Assembly: GCA_021775805.1 (NCBI GenBank)
Contig: JAJFHD010000004.1
Coordinates: 43,953 to 107,952 of the forward strand
DNA: 64,000 nucleotides
Direction of reading: 5' to 3'
Source: Alphaproteobacteria bacterium
GTDB taxonomy: Bacteria > Pseudomonadota > Alphaproteobacteria > Rhizobiales > JAJFHC01
The notes under the pieces were generated by a model. The model was not told the DNA's origin. It saw nothing but the letters and a program-made list of their open reading frames with translations, and did no database searches. The translations under genes and the position numbers were made by a program. Positions 38,815 through 46,884 of the stretch are shown piece by piece (the first letter of the stretch is position 1; each line of letters begins with the position of its first letter).

Positions 38815-39726
38815 TTAGTCAGCAGCATTCACTTTTTTGAAAATAGCTTTGTAACGTGGTGCGAAGAAGGCCGAGAATGCTTTGACTTCAGGGCGGCGAT
38901 AGGCATCGGGACTGATCAGGAGCCACGAACTGGCTGAAGTTCCTTCTGGCGGTACGATGCAGCGCAGAAGGGTGCCATCATCTTTAGCCATGGATGTGGA
39001 CACTATCCCGATGCCAATTCCAGTTTTTATCGCCGCAATCATGGCTTCTGCATCGGAACACGTCGAGACAACCTGGGATTTCTCAATCCGTTCCATAAGC
39101 CATTGGTTGACGCCCAGACTACCGGAAAAGCGGTCATAGACCACGAATGTATGACCCTTGAAGTCAGATTCGGATGTCGGAATGCCATTCCGGTCCGCGT
39201 AGCCCTGCGAGGCATAAAGAGACGCTGTAACAGTTGTAAGCTTTCTGCAGATCAATCGCTCGTCGTCTATCTTTTTCGAGATCCGAATTGCCACGTCGGC
39301 CTCGCCTCCCGAAAGATCAAGGACGTCGTAGGTTGAAATGAATTCGAAGTGAACTCCAGGATACTCGGCGCAGAAATCCGAAATGATTGCAGAGAAATTA
39401 GTCGAAAAATTAGTCCTGGGCATCGTTATGCGTATGGGCAGCAAACTGGCCCGAACTGAATTTTCTGCTTCGCCCTCAAATGCTTCTATCGACGCCTCGA
39501 TTTTTTCGGCGGTGGTTGTCAGTCTAAGCGCGTCTTTTGTTGGTCGGAAGCCACGCGTATCACGATCGAACAGCGTCAGTCTCAATGCATGTTCCAATGC
39601 GTCAATGCGTCGGGCGACGGTCGGTTGTGCCATTCCAAGTTGCTTGGATGCCGCCAGTGTCGAACCGGTTCTGAGAACCGCAAGAAAGACCCTTACGTCC
39701 GACCAATTGTGAAAAGAGCTATTCAT
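38815..39726 (-). CDS. LysR-family regulator in the island
   Basis: The 303-residue protein has the winged helix WSDVRVFLAVLRTGSTLAASKQLGMAQPTVARRIDALE and a LysR effector domain (DVAIRISKKIDDE, AEAMIAAIKTGIGIGIVST). I chose the ATG at 39726 (MNSSFHNWSDVRV), preceded by a hydrophobic run in the track version that is probably not translated. It is divergent from a small gene at 39821. Target unknown. Confidence 0.9.
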   Translation of the reverse strand: MNSSFHNWSDVRVFLAVLRTGSTLAASKQLGMAQPTVARRIDALEHALRLTLFDRDTRGFRPTKDALRLTTTAEKIEASIEAFEGEAENSVRASLLPIRITMPRTNFSTNFSAIISDFCAEYPGVHFEFISTYDVLDLSGGEADVAIRISKKIDDERLICRKLTTVTASLYASQGYADRNGIPTSESDFKGHTFVVYDRFSGSLGVNQWLMERIEKSQVVSTCSDAEAMIAAIKTGIGIGIVSTSMAKDDGTLLRCIVPPEGTSASSWLLISPDAYRRPEVKAFSAFFAPRYKAIFKKVNAAD

Positions 39727-39820
39727 TTTTGAAGAACAGCACAACGTCAGAGCGGATACCAGAAAAATAGCCGTCAAAGTAACTTCGGATCGCAGAAGCA
39801 ATCAATTGCGAGGACCGAAA

Positions 39821-40045
39821 ATGGCAACCTACACCTTGTTCCCAAACATCTGGAGAATTTTGGGGAAGAATCTGTTCACTCCCTCGGCAAGTCCCGATTC
39901 CAAGCATTCGGACAGGGACAACGCGGAAGAAATCAGGCGCGCTGAACGCGATTGCGTAAGAGATATGATTTGGAGCAATCCGGAAGCATTTTCGAGCGAA
40001 CTGGATTTTCAAGCCCTAGCATGCAGATTTCGCGGCAAGTTCTGA
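39821..40045 (+). CDS. Small protein divergent from island LysR
   Basis: The 74-residue protein MATYTLFPNIWRILGKNL has a charged middle and a C-terminus RDMIWSNPEAFSSELDFQ. A strong GAGGA ribosome site lies 7 bp before the ATG at 39821; the track start at 39806 has none. No named family is recognised. It is likely the LysR target, echoing the arrangement at 25.4 kb. Confidence 0.65.
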   Translation: MATYTLFPNIWRILGKNLFTPSASPDSKHSDRDNAEEIRRAERDCVRDMIWSNPEAFSSELDFQALACRFRGKF

Positions 40046-40103
40046 GAATTGTCGGACTCAGGGTAAGGCGAACATCTCAGCAGTCCCGCGCTGCTGATGA
40101 TAA

Positions 40104-40250
40104 TCAGTGGCTATAATTCACTGACGAAAGGTCGAACAGTTTCGTCACGGTCGCAAAATCACCGTTATTGCGGACGTTCTCCACCACGCGAAGGATTGTC
40201 AGAACGGGCTCGAAGTTGTTGATCGCTGAGTAATGTAAGAGTGACTGCAA
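40104..40250 (-). pseudogene. Gene fragment, 48 codons
   Basis: The minus strand from TTG 40250 to TGA 40104 reads LQSLLHYSAINNFEPV and then LTILRVVENVRNNGDF, a protein-like sequence ending VNYSH. An in-frame TAG lies just upstream at the TGC-TAG junction, so it looks like the 3' end of a longer gene that has been cut or lost. I cannot assign the family. Confidence 0.4.
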
Positions 40251-40501
40251 CTGGCACTAGATCCACGTACCGAGATTGCCGAATAGTCTTCCGGTGATGA
40301 TCCGACTACGGAAGTTCCAGGCCCGAACGTCCGTTCAACCCCACTTAGGAGAACCTAGACCAAGTCGCCATTATGTCCGCACTACAACCTTGAGCGGAAT
40401 TGGCCTACCATCAATTCTTCCCTAGTCAGATTGATCTGACCACTTCGCTAAGGAGAGTGTCAAACAGGCAATTCTGTTCAGAAATCCATAATCGTATTTG
40501 A

Positions 40502-40755
40502 AAAACAACAAGCCGGGGATTTCTCGCCGAACAGGCTTCACGCGGGCGTAGCTCAGGGGTTGAGCGCCCTGCCACAGCTATGCTGTGAGCACCTTGTCAT
40601 ACGCATTTCCATACGATGCATGGACACAAAATTGTGCACAGAACCTTGTTTTGTGTACGAACGTCATTGTCATGAGAAGGATGAGACTCTAGGAAAAGAG
40701 CCAAATTTTGGAGCGGGCGATGAGATTCGAACTCACGACTTCAACCTTGGCAAGG
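40502..40755. repeat. End module, copy B (tRNA-Gly-capped)
   Basis: Homologous to 38276-38520 (about 80% by eye). It has the same order: tRNA-Gly 5'-half copy (40542-40567), hairpin CACAGC-TAT-GCTGTG, palindromic CACAAAATTGTG, the AGGAAAAGAG segment, then the intact tRNA. The hairpin stem is kept while its loop differs between copies. Confidence 0.85.
40542..40567 (+). repeat. tRNA-Gly 5'-half copy in end module B
   Basis: A 26-bp inverted copy of the 5' half of the tRNA-Gly gene, one base different. With the 5' half of the intact tRNA (40758-40783) it forms a 26-bp inverted repeat spanning about 240 bp. Confidence 0.88.
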
Positions 40756-40783
40756 TTGCGCTCTACCCCTGAGCTACGCCCGC
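40709..40783 (-). tRNA. trnG: tRNA-Gly (GCC)
   Basis: The minus strand folds as a complete 75-nt cloverleaf including an encoded CCA. It has acceptor GCGGGCG/CGCCCGC, D-arm GCTC..GAGC, anticodon arm CAACC-TTGCCAA-GGTTG with anticodon GCC, and T-arm GTGAG-TTCGAAT-CTCAT. The 3' end is the integration target of the tandem island at its left. The gene is intact, so the island has not destroyed it. Confidence 0.96.
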
Positions 40784-40935
40784 GCAATCGCCTTGGCGGC
40801 AATTTCGACGGCTGTTATTGCGCACCCCGGCGACAAATGCAATAGAGATTTGCCAGCCTGCTTCCAGGCCGCATCGAAACCGCTTGTACAACGCCGCCAA
40901 CCGTCGATATTCCCCGCCACAAGGACATTTTTTCC

Positions 40936-41433
40936 ATGCCTGCAACCCCTGAAGACCTGCTTGGCCACCTGGACGCGCTTGGCATCGAGACCGTCATCCA
41001 CCGCCATCCGCCGCTCTATACGGTGGAGGACTCCCGCAAGCTGCGCGGCGACATTGAAGGCGGCCATTGCAAGAACCTGTTCTTCAAGGACAAGAAGGGC
41101 GCGCTTTGGCTGGTGGTCACCCTTGAGGATGCCGACCTCGATCTCAAGCGGCTTCATGGCGTCATCGGATCGGCGCGCCTGAGTTTCGGCAAGCCCGACC
41201 TGCTGATGGCAACCCTGGGCGTCATTCCCGGCGCGGTGTCGCCGTTTGCCCTGTTCAACGACACCAACGCGGTCGTGAACGTCGTGCTCGACGAAGCCAT
41301 GATGGCCCATGACATCCTCAACTATCATCCTTTGAGCAACGAGATGACCCTATCGGTGGCCAGCGGCGATCTCATCCGCTTCATCGAGGCCTGCGGCCAT
41401 GCCCCGAAGATTATCGCCCTGCAGCCGCAATGA
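40936..41433 (+). CDS. ProXp-ala-type trans-editing aminoacyl-tRNA deacylase (YbaK family)
   Basis: The 165-residue protein has the prolyl-tRNA-synthetase-associated domain: MPATPEDLLGHLDALGIE, KNLFFKDKKGALWLVV with its conserved Lys, and LGVIPGAVSPFALFND. Such enzymes hydrolyse mischarged Ala-tRNA(Pro) or related tRNAs. Confidence 0.9.
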   Translation: MPATPEDLLGHLDALGIETVIHRHPPLYTVEDSRKLRGDIEGGHCKNLFFKDKKGALWLVVTLEDADLDLKRLHGVIGSARLSFGKPDLLMATLGVIPGAVSPFALFNDTNAVVNVVLDEAMMAHDILNYHPLSNEMTLSVASGDLIRFIEACGHAPKIIALQPQ

Positions 41434-41590
41434 AGGACCGCGGGTTCACCCTGAACGACCGCAGGCCCAGAGACACATTGCCTTTTGCAACCGCGCGGTC
41501 CATCTAGTAGGAATGGGCGTTGAGAGGGCCGTTTGCGGGGCGGTCTTTCGTGAGACGACACTTGAATAATTTGCTGGCAGGAGAACGATC

Positions 41591-42499
41591 ATGGACAGTC
41601 CCTTAGCGGGCAGCGCGGCGGGCGGCGGCAACGCTCTGATCAAGGACGCGAATACCGCGTCTTTCATGACCGACGTGATCGATGCGTCGATGACCACCCC
41701 CGTGATCGTCGATTTCTGGGCGCCTTGGTGCGGCCCGTGCAAACAGCTGACGCCGGTGTTGGAGAAGGCCGTGAATGCCGGTCGGGGCGCGGTACGCCTG
41801 GTCAAGATCAACATCGACGAAAACCCCGAGATCGCCCAGCAGATGCGGATCCAGTCGATTCCCGCGGTCTTCGGTTTCAAGGAAGGCAAGCCGGTCGACG
41901 GCTTCATGGGGGCGCTGCCGGAAAGCCAGATCAACCAGTTCATCGAGCGCCTGGTAGGCGAACCGATCGGTGCCGAACTGGAAGCCATGCTTGAAGCCGC
42001 CAAGGCGGCCTTCGACGAAGGCGACATCTCGACCGCGGCCCAGGCCTTTGGCCAGATCCTGCAGGAAGACCGCGAACACATCGGCGCCATCGCCGGGCTG
42101 GCCCGTTGCCAGCTTGCCGGCGACGACCTCGAGGGTGCCAAGGCGACCCTGGCTCTGGCGCCTCCAGGCAAACAGAACGACCCCGAAATCTCCAGCGTCC
42201 GCGCCGCCATCGAGCTGGCCGAGGCGCCGGTCGACGATGAGGATGTGGCCCGGCTGAAGGCTGCCGTCGAGGCCGACCCCGGTGATCATGCGTCGCGTGT
42301 CGACCTGGCCGTGGCACTGAACGCCGCCGGCCAGCGCGAGGAGGCGGCAGACCATCTGCTCCATGTCATCAAGACCGACCGTCAATGGAATGACGAGGCC
42401 GCGCGCAAGCAACTGGTTCAGTTGTTCGAGGCCTGGGGCCACATGGACGAGCTGACGATCGCCAGCCGCCGGCGCTTGTCGTCGCTTTTGTTTTCGTAG
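41591..42499 (+). CDS. cnoX: Thioredoxin-TPR protein (CnoX/YbbN-like)
   Basis: The 302-residue protein has an N-terminal thioredoxin domain with CGPC at residues 47-50 (DFWAPWCGPCKQ), followed by a helical TPR region (about 135-300). This is the chaperedoxin CnoX/YbbN architecture, which protects unfolded proteins from oxidation. The E. coli protein lacks the CGPC pair, but alphaproteobacterial ones often retain it. A ribosome site GCAGGAG precedes the ATG. Confidence 0.92.
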   Translation: MDSPLAGSAAGGGNALIKDANTASFMTDVIDASMTTPVIVDFWAPWCGPCKQLTPVLEKAVNAGRGAVRLVKINIDENPEIAQQMRIQSIPAVFGFKEGKPVDGFMGALPESQINQFIERLVGEPIGAELEAMLEAAKAAFDEGDISTAAQAFGQILQEDREHIGAIAGLARCQLAGDDLEGAKATLALAPPGKQNDPEISSVRAAIELAEAPVDDEDVARLKAAVEADPGDHASRVDLAVALNAAGQREEAADHLLHVIKTDRQWNDEAARKQLVQLFEAWGHMDELTIASRRRLSSLLFS

Positions 42500-42553
42500 A
42501 GACTTTTGTATAGGGGCCCGGCCGTCGCGGGTCCCGAAGCTGGAAGTAACATC

Positions 42554-43246
42554 ATGAGTCTGTGCAGTCAGTATTCCAAGCCGTCCGATCTCCCCCGGGC
42601 GATCCCGGTTTTCCCCCTTGGCGGCGCCTTGCTGCTGCCACGCGGGCAATTGCCGTTGAACATTTTCGAACCCCGCTACCTGGCCATGGTCAACGATGCC
42701 CTGTCGGGCGACCGCATCATCGGCATGATCCAGCCGTCGACGGACAAGGATCTCGAGTTGCAGGACGACCCCGACGCTGTGCCCGACCTGTGCCGCATCG
42801 GCTGTGCCGGACGCATTACGTCCTATGCCGAAACCGACGACGGCCGGATCCTGATTACCCTGACCGGCATCAGCCGGTTCGAGACGCTGGAAGAAGTGGC
42901 GTCGCGCGAAGCCTACCGGTGCTTCAACGTCGATGCCGCACCCTTTATCGAGGATTTCAACATCGGTTCAGGCGAGTCGGATATCAACCGCGAACGTCTG
43001 CTCCACGTCTTTCGCTCCTACCTCGATGCCCATGATCTTGAAGCCGACTGGGAGTCGGTGCACGGCTCGTCCAACGAATCCCTGGTCAATGCGCTGGCCA
43101 TGATTTCGCCCTACGGACCGAAAGAGAAGCAGGCCATGCTCGAAGCGCCGGATTTGAATGCCCGGACCGAAATTCTGATCGCGCTCACCGAAATGGCGCT
43201 GGCCCAGCAGGCCGCCGTGTCGCCGTCCAGCAACAAGCTGCAATAA
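42554..43246 (+). CDS. Lon substrate-binding domain protein
   Basis: The 230-residue protein has the Lon N-terminal (PUA-like) domain without ATPase or protease: [30 protein letters not shown] and [10 protein letters not shown]. The role is unclear, perhaps substrate recognition. I used the ATG at 42554; the track begins at a TTG 16 codons earlier. It follows cnoX closely (55 bp) in what looks like one operon ending in the DUF971 gene. Confidence 0.92.
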   Translation: MSLCSQYSKPSDLPRAIPVFPLGGALLLPRGQLPLNIFEPRYLAMVNDALSGDRIIGMIQPSTDKDLELQDDPDAVPDLCRIGCAGRITSYAETDDGRILITLTGISRFETLEEVASREAYRCFNVDAAPFIEDFNIGSGESDINRERLLHVFRSYLDAHDLEADWESVHGSSNESLVNALAMISPYGPKEKQAMLEAPDLNARTEILIALTEMALAQQAAVSPSSNKLQ

Positions 43247-43290
43247 GCCGAAAATCCAGCGGGATTCTGGAATTCAAGGAATTGAACCCC

Positions 43291-43503
43291 ATGGCAGATG
43301 AAACCGAACCCCAGACCGCCATCAGCCATGATGTCGACCGCCGGTTGCTGGAAATCCTGGTGTGCCCGCTGACAAAAGGCCCGCTTGACTATGACCGCGA
43401 GGCCCAGGAACTGATCAGCCGTCAGGCCAAGCTGGCCTATCCCATCCGCGACGGCATCCCGATCATGCTGCCCGAAGAAGCGAGACAACTGGACGATGAA
43501 TGA
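43291..43503 (+). CDS. Trm112-like protein
   Basis: The 70-residue protein has [18 protein letters not shown] and [18 protein letters not shown], the Trm112/YcaR family signature. Only one cysteine is present, so the zinc site of the eukaryotic protein is not kept. It probably binds a methyltransferase partner, as Trm112 does. Overlaps the next gene by 8 bp. Confidence 0.9.
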   Translation: MADETEPQTAISHDVDRRLLEILVCPLTKGPLDYDREAQELISRQAKLAYPIRDGIPIMLPEEARQLDDE

Positions 43504-43858
43504 ACCCCGCGCCTGGCCGACCGAGATCCGGCTGAACCCCGAGAAGACCGTGCTTCACGTGACCTTCGATACCGGCGACACTTTCGATCTTGCCGCCGAA
43601 TACCTCAGGGTCGAAAGCCCGAGCGCCGAGGTCAAGGGCCACGGACCCAGCCAGGAGAAAACCATTCCGGGCAAACGCCACGTCTCGATGACGGCGCTCG
43701 AACCGATCGGCAATTACGCCGTGAAAATCACCTTCAGCGACGGCCATGACACCGGCCTCTTTTCCTGGGACTACCTCTACAAGCTGGGCTCAGCCCACGG
43801 CGATATCTGGCACGGCTACCTGGCCAAACTCGAGGCCCAGGGCCTGAGCCGGGATTGA
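43496..43858 (+). CDS. DUF971 family protein
   Basis: The 120-residue protein has [12 protein letters not shown]-like start ([19 protein letters not shown]), [17 protein letters not shown] and [16 protein letters not shown], matching the DUF971 domain also found at the N-terminus of gamma-butyrobetaine hydroxylase-like proteins. Often linked to iron-sulfur biology, but the function is not settled. It overlaps the Trm112-like gene by 8 bp. Confidence 0.92.
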   Translation: MNEPRAWPTEIRLNPEKTVLHVTFDTGDTFDLAAEYLRVESPSAEVKGHGPSQEKTIPGKRHVSMTALEPIGNYAVKITFSDGHDTGLFSWDYLYKLGSAHGDIWHGYLAKLEAQGLSRD

Positions 43859-43866
43859 GTTGAACT

Positions 43867-43916
43867 GTTTCCCGGGCGCGACGCAGCACGCCAGTGCTGC
43901 TTCGCAGAACCGGGAC
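43867..43916. repeat. REP-like hairpin repeat, copy 1
   Basis: A 50-bp near-palindrome: outer arms CCCGG/CCGGG and inner arms GCGACGCAGCAC/GTGCTGCTTCGC around a GCCA loop. The same sequence occurs at 57752-57801 and a part at 63124-63145. It lies in the convergent gap after the DUF971 gene, a typical REP position, and could also stop transcription. Confidence 0.8.
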
Positions 43917-43987
43917 CGCGCCACCCTCAAGCGCTTGTATTAGGTACGGCCCCGGCTCACGCTACGCGTGCCCGGGGAACGACTTTT

Positions 43988-45253
43988 TCAAAGCGCGTCA
44001 CCGCGCAACAGCTTGGGCAGCGCGCCGCCCAGGCCTGCCGCCTCGTTGACAAAGAACCCCTTGGCCTGCGGCAACCGGTCGACCAGTCCCAGACCCATGT
44101 CCCTGATCGCCTTGAGCGCCGGGTTGTCGTTGGAAAACAACCGGTTGAGGCCGTCCATGGCAAAGGCGGTGGCCACATTGTCCGGCCGTCGCCAGGTCGT
44201 GTAGCGGTCGAGCACGCTCAAGCTCCCGGGATCCATGCCCAGCCTAAGGCCGTCGACGCAGACCTCGCTCAAGGCGGCCACGTCACGCAGGCCCAGGTTG
44301 AAACCCAGTCCCGCCAAAGGGTGAACGCTGTGCGCCGCATCCCCCACCAGGGCGACCCGCTCGCAGGCATAGTCCCTGGCAAGCATCATTTCCAGCGGAT
44401 AGGCCCAACGCGGCCCCCGGGCTTCGAAGGCGCCGAGCCGGTCGTCGAAGCGCCGCCTGAGTTCTTCCGCAAAACCAGTGTCGTCCAGACCGACAATGCG
44501 CGTCGCGTCACCGGTTTCCTCGGTCCACACGAGCGAGGAGCGGTTGCCGGTCAAAGGCAGAACCGCGAACGGCCCCGCCGGCATGAAGTGCTCCTGGGCG
44601 ACGCCATCGTGCGGCCGGTCGTGGATCACCGTGGCGACGATACCGGACTGGTCGTAGCGCCAGCCCACCGTGTCGATGCCGGCCACGCCCCGCAGCCAGG
44701 ACCGCCTGCCGTCGGCGGCAATCACGAGCGGGGCCCTTAGCGTGCGTCCTGACTCAAGCTCAAGCAAGCCCTCAGAAGGCGTGCGCTTGAACCCGGTCGC
44801 CCTTTCGGGGGCGATGACCACGACCGTTTCTGTCGCCGCCACCCGGTCGGCCAGTGCCGATCCCAGCCGCACGTTTTCGACCATGTGGGCGGCCACGTCG
44901 CCGCGTCCGCGTGCAGGTTCGAATTTCAGCAGCACAGGCCGCGACACATCTCCGGGCCGACTGTCGGTGACGATGATATCGCGCATCGGTTGGGCGTGGT
45001 CGGCAACATCCGGCCAGACGCCCAGGGCCTCCAGCATGGTGCGCGAGGCGGCAGTTATGGCCGACGCCCTGCCGTCGAATTCCGATTTGGACCAGATGTC
45101 GGGCGTGTTGTTGTCCACCAGGGCAACGCGCAGGCCGGCGCCTATGCGACTGTCGCCAAAGGCCAGGGCCATTGAGAGGCCGACCAGCCCGCCGCCCAGG
45201 ATCACAATGTCTGCGTCAATGTCATCGGCAGGGTTTTTGTGGTTCGGGTTCAT
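43988..45253 (-). CDS. FAD-dependent hydroxylase of the UbiH family
   Basis: The 421-residue protein has the FAD GxGxxG motif (DADIVILGGGLVGLSMALA), the second FAD motif YACERVALVGDAAHSVHPLAGLGFNLGLRD, and the ubiquinone-hydroxylase type of spacing. It probably adds one ring hydroxyl in ubiquinone synthesis; which carbon (UbiH, UbiF or UbiL) cannot be told. Confidence 0.93.
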   Translation of the reverse strand: MNPNHKNPADDIDADIVILGGGLVGLSMALAFGDSRIGAGLRVALVDNNTPDIWSKSEFDGRASAITAASRTMLEALGVWPDVADHAQPMRDIIVTDSRPGDVSRPVLLKFEPARGRGDVAAHMVENVRLGSALADRVAATETVVVIAPERATGFKRTPSEGLLELESGRTLRAPLVIAADGRRSWLRGVAGIDTVGWRYDQSGIVATVIHDRPHDGVAQEHFMPAGPFAVLPLTGNRSSLVWTEETGDATRIVGLDDTGFAEELRRRFDDRLGAFEARGPRWAYPLEMMLARDYACERVALVGDAAHSVHPLAGLGFNLGLRDVAALSEVCVDGLRLGMDPGSLSVLDRYTTWRRPDNVATAFAMDGLNRLFSNDNPALKAIRDMGLGLVDRLPQAKGFFVNEAAGLGGALPKLLRGDAL

Positions 45254-45403
45254 GGGTCATGGCTAAGATGAATTCCGGGCCGATGCAACCTTCCATGGAG
45301 CCGCACACAGCCGAATTTCTTGCCCCGACACCCCCATTGCATCTATGCCCGCGGATCATCCTCCCTTAAGAAGTAGCGCAACACAAACTTCGGAAGACAC
45401 GTC

Positions 45404-46273
45404 ATGGCCCTGCCCATCGAAACCCTCATGGAGACCCTTGACCTGGAACCGCTGGAGGAAAACCTCTTCCGCGGGCGGTCGCCACAGGTCGGCTGGCAGC
45501 GGGTGTTCGGTGGCCAGGTGATCGGCCAGGCTCTGGTTGCTGCCGCCAGAACCGTCGAGGACCGTTCGGTCCATTCCCTGCATGGCTATTTCATGCGTCC
45601 GGGCGATCCATCGGTGCCGATCGTCTATCAGGTCGACCGTCACCGCGACGGCGGCAGCTTCACCACCCGCCAGGTTGTCGCGATCCAGCATGGCCAGCCC
45701 ATATTCACCATGGCCGCATCGTTTCACGTCACCGAGGACGGCTTTGACCATCAGTTCGAGATGCCGCAAGTGCCCGCACCCGAAGACCTTCCCAGTGAAG
45801 AAGAGCTGGTTGCCCAGTTCGGTGACGCTATCCCCGACAACATTCGCAAATACTGGGAGCGCAAACGGCCGATCGAACTGCGCCCGGTCAAGCTCAGAAA
45901 CTATCTGGCGTCAGAAGCCGAGGAAGCCGACGATCCCGTGCAGCAGGTCTGGATCAGGGCGACCGGCAGCCTGCCCGACGACCGTGCACTCCATCAATGC
46001 GTCCTCGCCTACGCCTCTGACATGACTTTGCTGGATACCTCGCTCATCCCCCATGGTCACTCGGTTTTTGACCGGGATCTGCAGCTCGCCAGCCTCGATC
46101 ACGCCCTGTGGATCCACCGCGACTTCAGGGCCGACGAATGGCTGCTGTATTCCCAGGACAGCCCGAGCGCGTCCAGTGCCCTGGGTTTCAATCGCGGCAG
46201 CATATTCAGCCGCGACGGCAAACTTGTCGCCTCCGTCGCCCAGGAAGGCCTGATCCGCCAGCGAACACGGTAA
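45404..46273 (+). CDS. tesB: Acyl-CoA thioesterase II
   Basis: The 289-residue protein has two hot-dog domains, with LFRGRSPQVGWQRVFGGQVIGQALVAA early and DMTLLDTSLIPHG and LASLDHALWIHRDF later; the catalytic Asp lies in the second. It hydrolyses medium- and long-chain acyl-CoA. A separate transcription unit divergent from the UbiH gene. Confidence 0.96.
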   Translation: MALPIETLMETLDLEPLEENLFRGRSPQVGWQRVFGGQVIGQALVAAARTVEDRSVHSLHGYFMRPGDPSVPIVYQVDRHRDGGSFTTRQVVAIQHGQPIFTMAASFHVTEDGFDHQFEMPQVPAPEDLPSEEELVAQFGDAIPDNIRKYWERKRPIELRPVKLRNYLASEAEEADDPVQQVWIRATGSLPDDRALHQCVLAYASDMTLLDTSLIPHGHSVFDRDLQLASLDHALWIHRDFRADEWLLYSQDSPSASSALGFNRGSIFSRDGKLVASVAQEGLIRQRTR

Positions 46274-46297
46274 TCGGCATCTCTGTCTGCATAACAG

Positions 46298-46323
46298 TTA
46301 AGCAGCACGCTCTATCTGCTTAA
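46298..46323. repeat. TTAAGCAG/CTGCTTAA inverted repeat after tesB
   Basis: Perfect 8-bp arms with a 10-bp loop, 24 bp after the tesB stop. It could end tesB transcription weakly or serve as an operator for glnK downstream; the AT-rich tail argues slightly for a terminator. Confidence 0.4.
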
Positions 46324-46418
46324 ATTATGTGCAGAAAGCGATTGTTGTTTTGTGACCCTGTTGCTTCGAAAAAATTTTAATCACACAAAATCAGTACCTT
46401 AAGTAGGTTCAAGAAAAC

Positions 46419-46434
46419 CGGCACGGTTGTTGAA
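46419..46434 (+). promoter_or_regulatory. Candidate sigma-54 promoter for glnK
   Basis: CGGCACGGTTGTTGAA resembles the -24/-12 consensus TGGCACG-N4-TTGCA: the GG at -24 is kept but the GC at -12 is TTGA here. It lies about 100 bp before glnK, whose homologues are normally NtrC/sigma-54 controlled. The imperfect -12 lowers confidence. Confidence 0.45.
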
Positions 46435-46534
46435 AGGTATTGCGCGAACGGGAGGGTTTCCCGTCGTTTGCGTAATCCTGCTCGTCAGGACCTCGCCTTG
46501 GTCCGGCGCAGCACCCAGAACAGGGGACAACAAC

Positions 46535-46873
46535 ATGAAGCTGGTTATGGCGGTCATCAAGCCGTTCAAACTGGATGAAACCCGGCAAGCCTTGACCGAC
46601 ATCGGGATACAGGGACTGACGGTTTCCGAGGTCAAGGGGTATGGCCGGCAGAAGGGCCACACCGAGATCTATCGCGGTGCCGAATATGCCGTGAATTTCC
46701 TGCCCAAGATAAAAATCGAAATGGTAACGAGCGATCGGCAGGCTGACGCCGCTGTCGACGCCATAACCCAGGCCGCCAACAGCGGACAGATTGGGGATGG
46801 CAAGGTTTTTGTCTATCCGATTGACCATGCCGTCCGGATCAGAACCGGCGAAACCGGCGAAGCCGCACTTTAA
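46535..46873 (+). CDS. glnK: P-II family nitrogen regulator GlnK
   Basis: GlnK senses 2-oxoglutarate, ATP/ADP and uridylylation and blocks AmtB when nitrogen is plentiful. The 112-residue protein has MKLVMAVIKPFKLDE, the T-loop with Tyr51 (RGAEYAVNFLPK) as the uridylylation site, and GDGKVFVYPIDHAVRIRTGE at the ATP site. The ATG at 46535 follows GGGGACA. The track start 36 codons earlier is not the family start. AmtB follows after 11 bp. Confidence 0.97.
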   Translation: MKLVMAVIKPFKLDETRQALTDIGIQGLTVSEVKGYGRQKGHTEIYRGAEYAVNFLPKIKIEMVTSDRQADAAVDAITQAANSGQIGDGKVFVYPIDHAVRIRTGETGEAAL

Positions 46874-46884
46874 GGGAACCAGAA

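Larger units (their letters stand above)
38475..40708. mobile_element. Island unit 2 (LysR cargo), integrase-less
   Basis: The unit lies between the inner remnant and the intact tRNA-Gly. It carries a LysR gene, a divergent small gene and the second copy of the end module. As in unit 1, no recombinase gene is visible. Its inner position next to the intact tRNA implies that it was inserted after unit 1. Confidence 0.7.
40046..40708. other. Island intergenic region: gene fragment plus end module
   Basis: About 660 bp without a full gene. It contains the 48-codon minus-strand fragment at 40104-40250 and the second end module (40502 onward). The rest (40251-40500) shows no convincing frame. Confidence 0.5.

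Noticed and set aside
40560-40772. 70-residue plus-strand ORF in end module B
   Set aside because: Overlaps the tRNA-Gly gene and its inverted 5'-half copy; the frame is imposed by the repeats.
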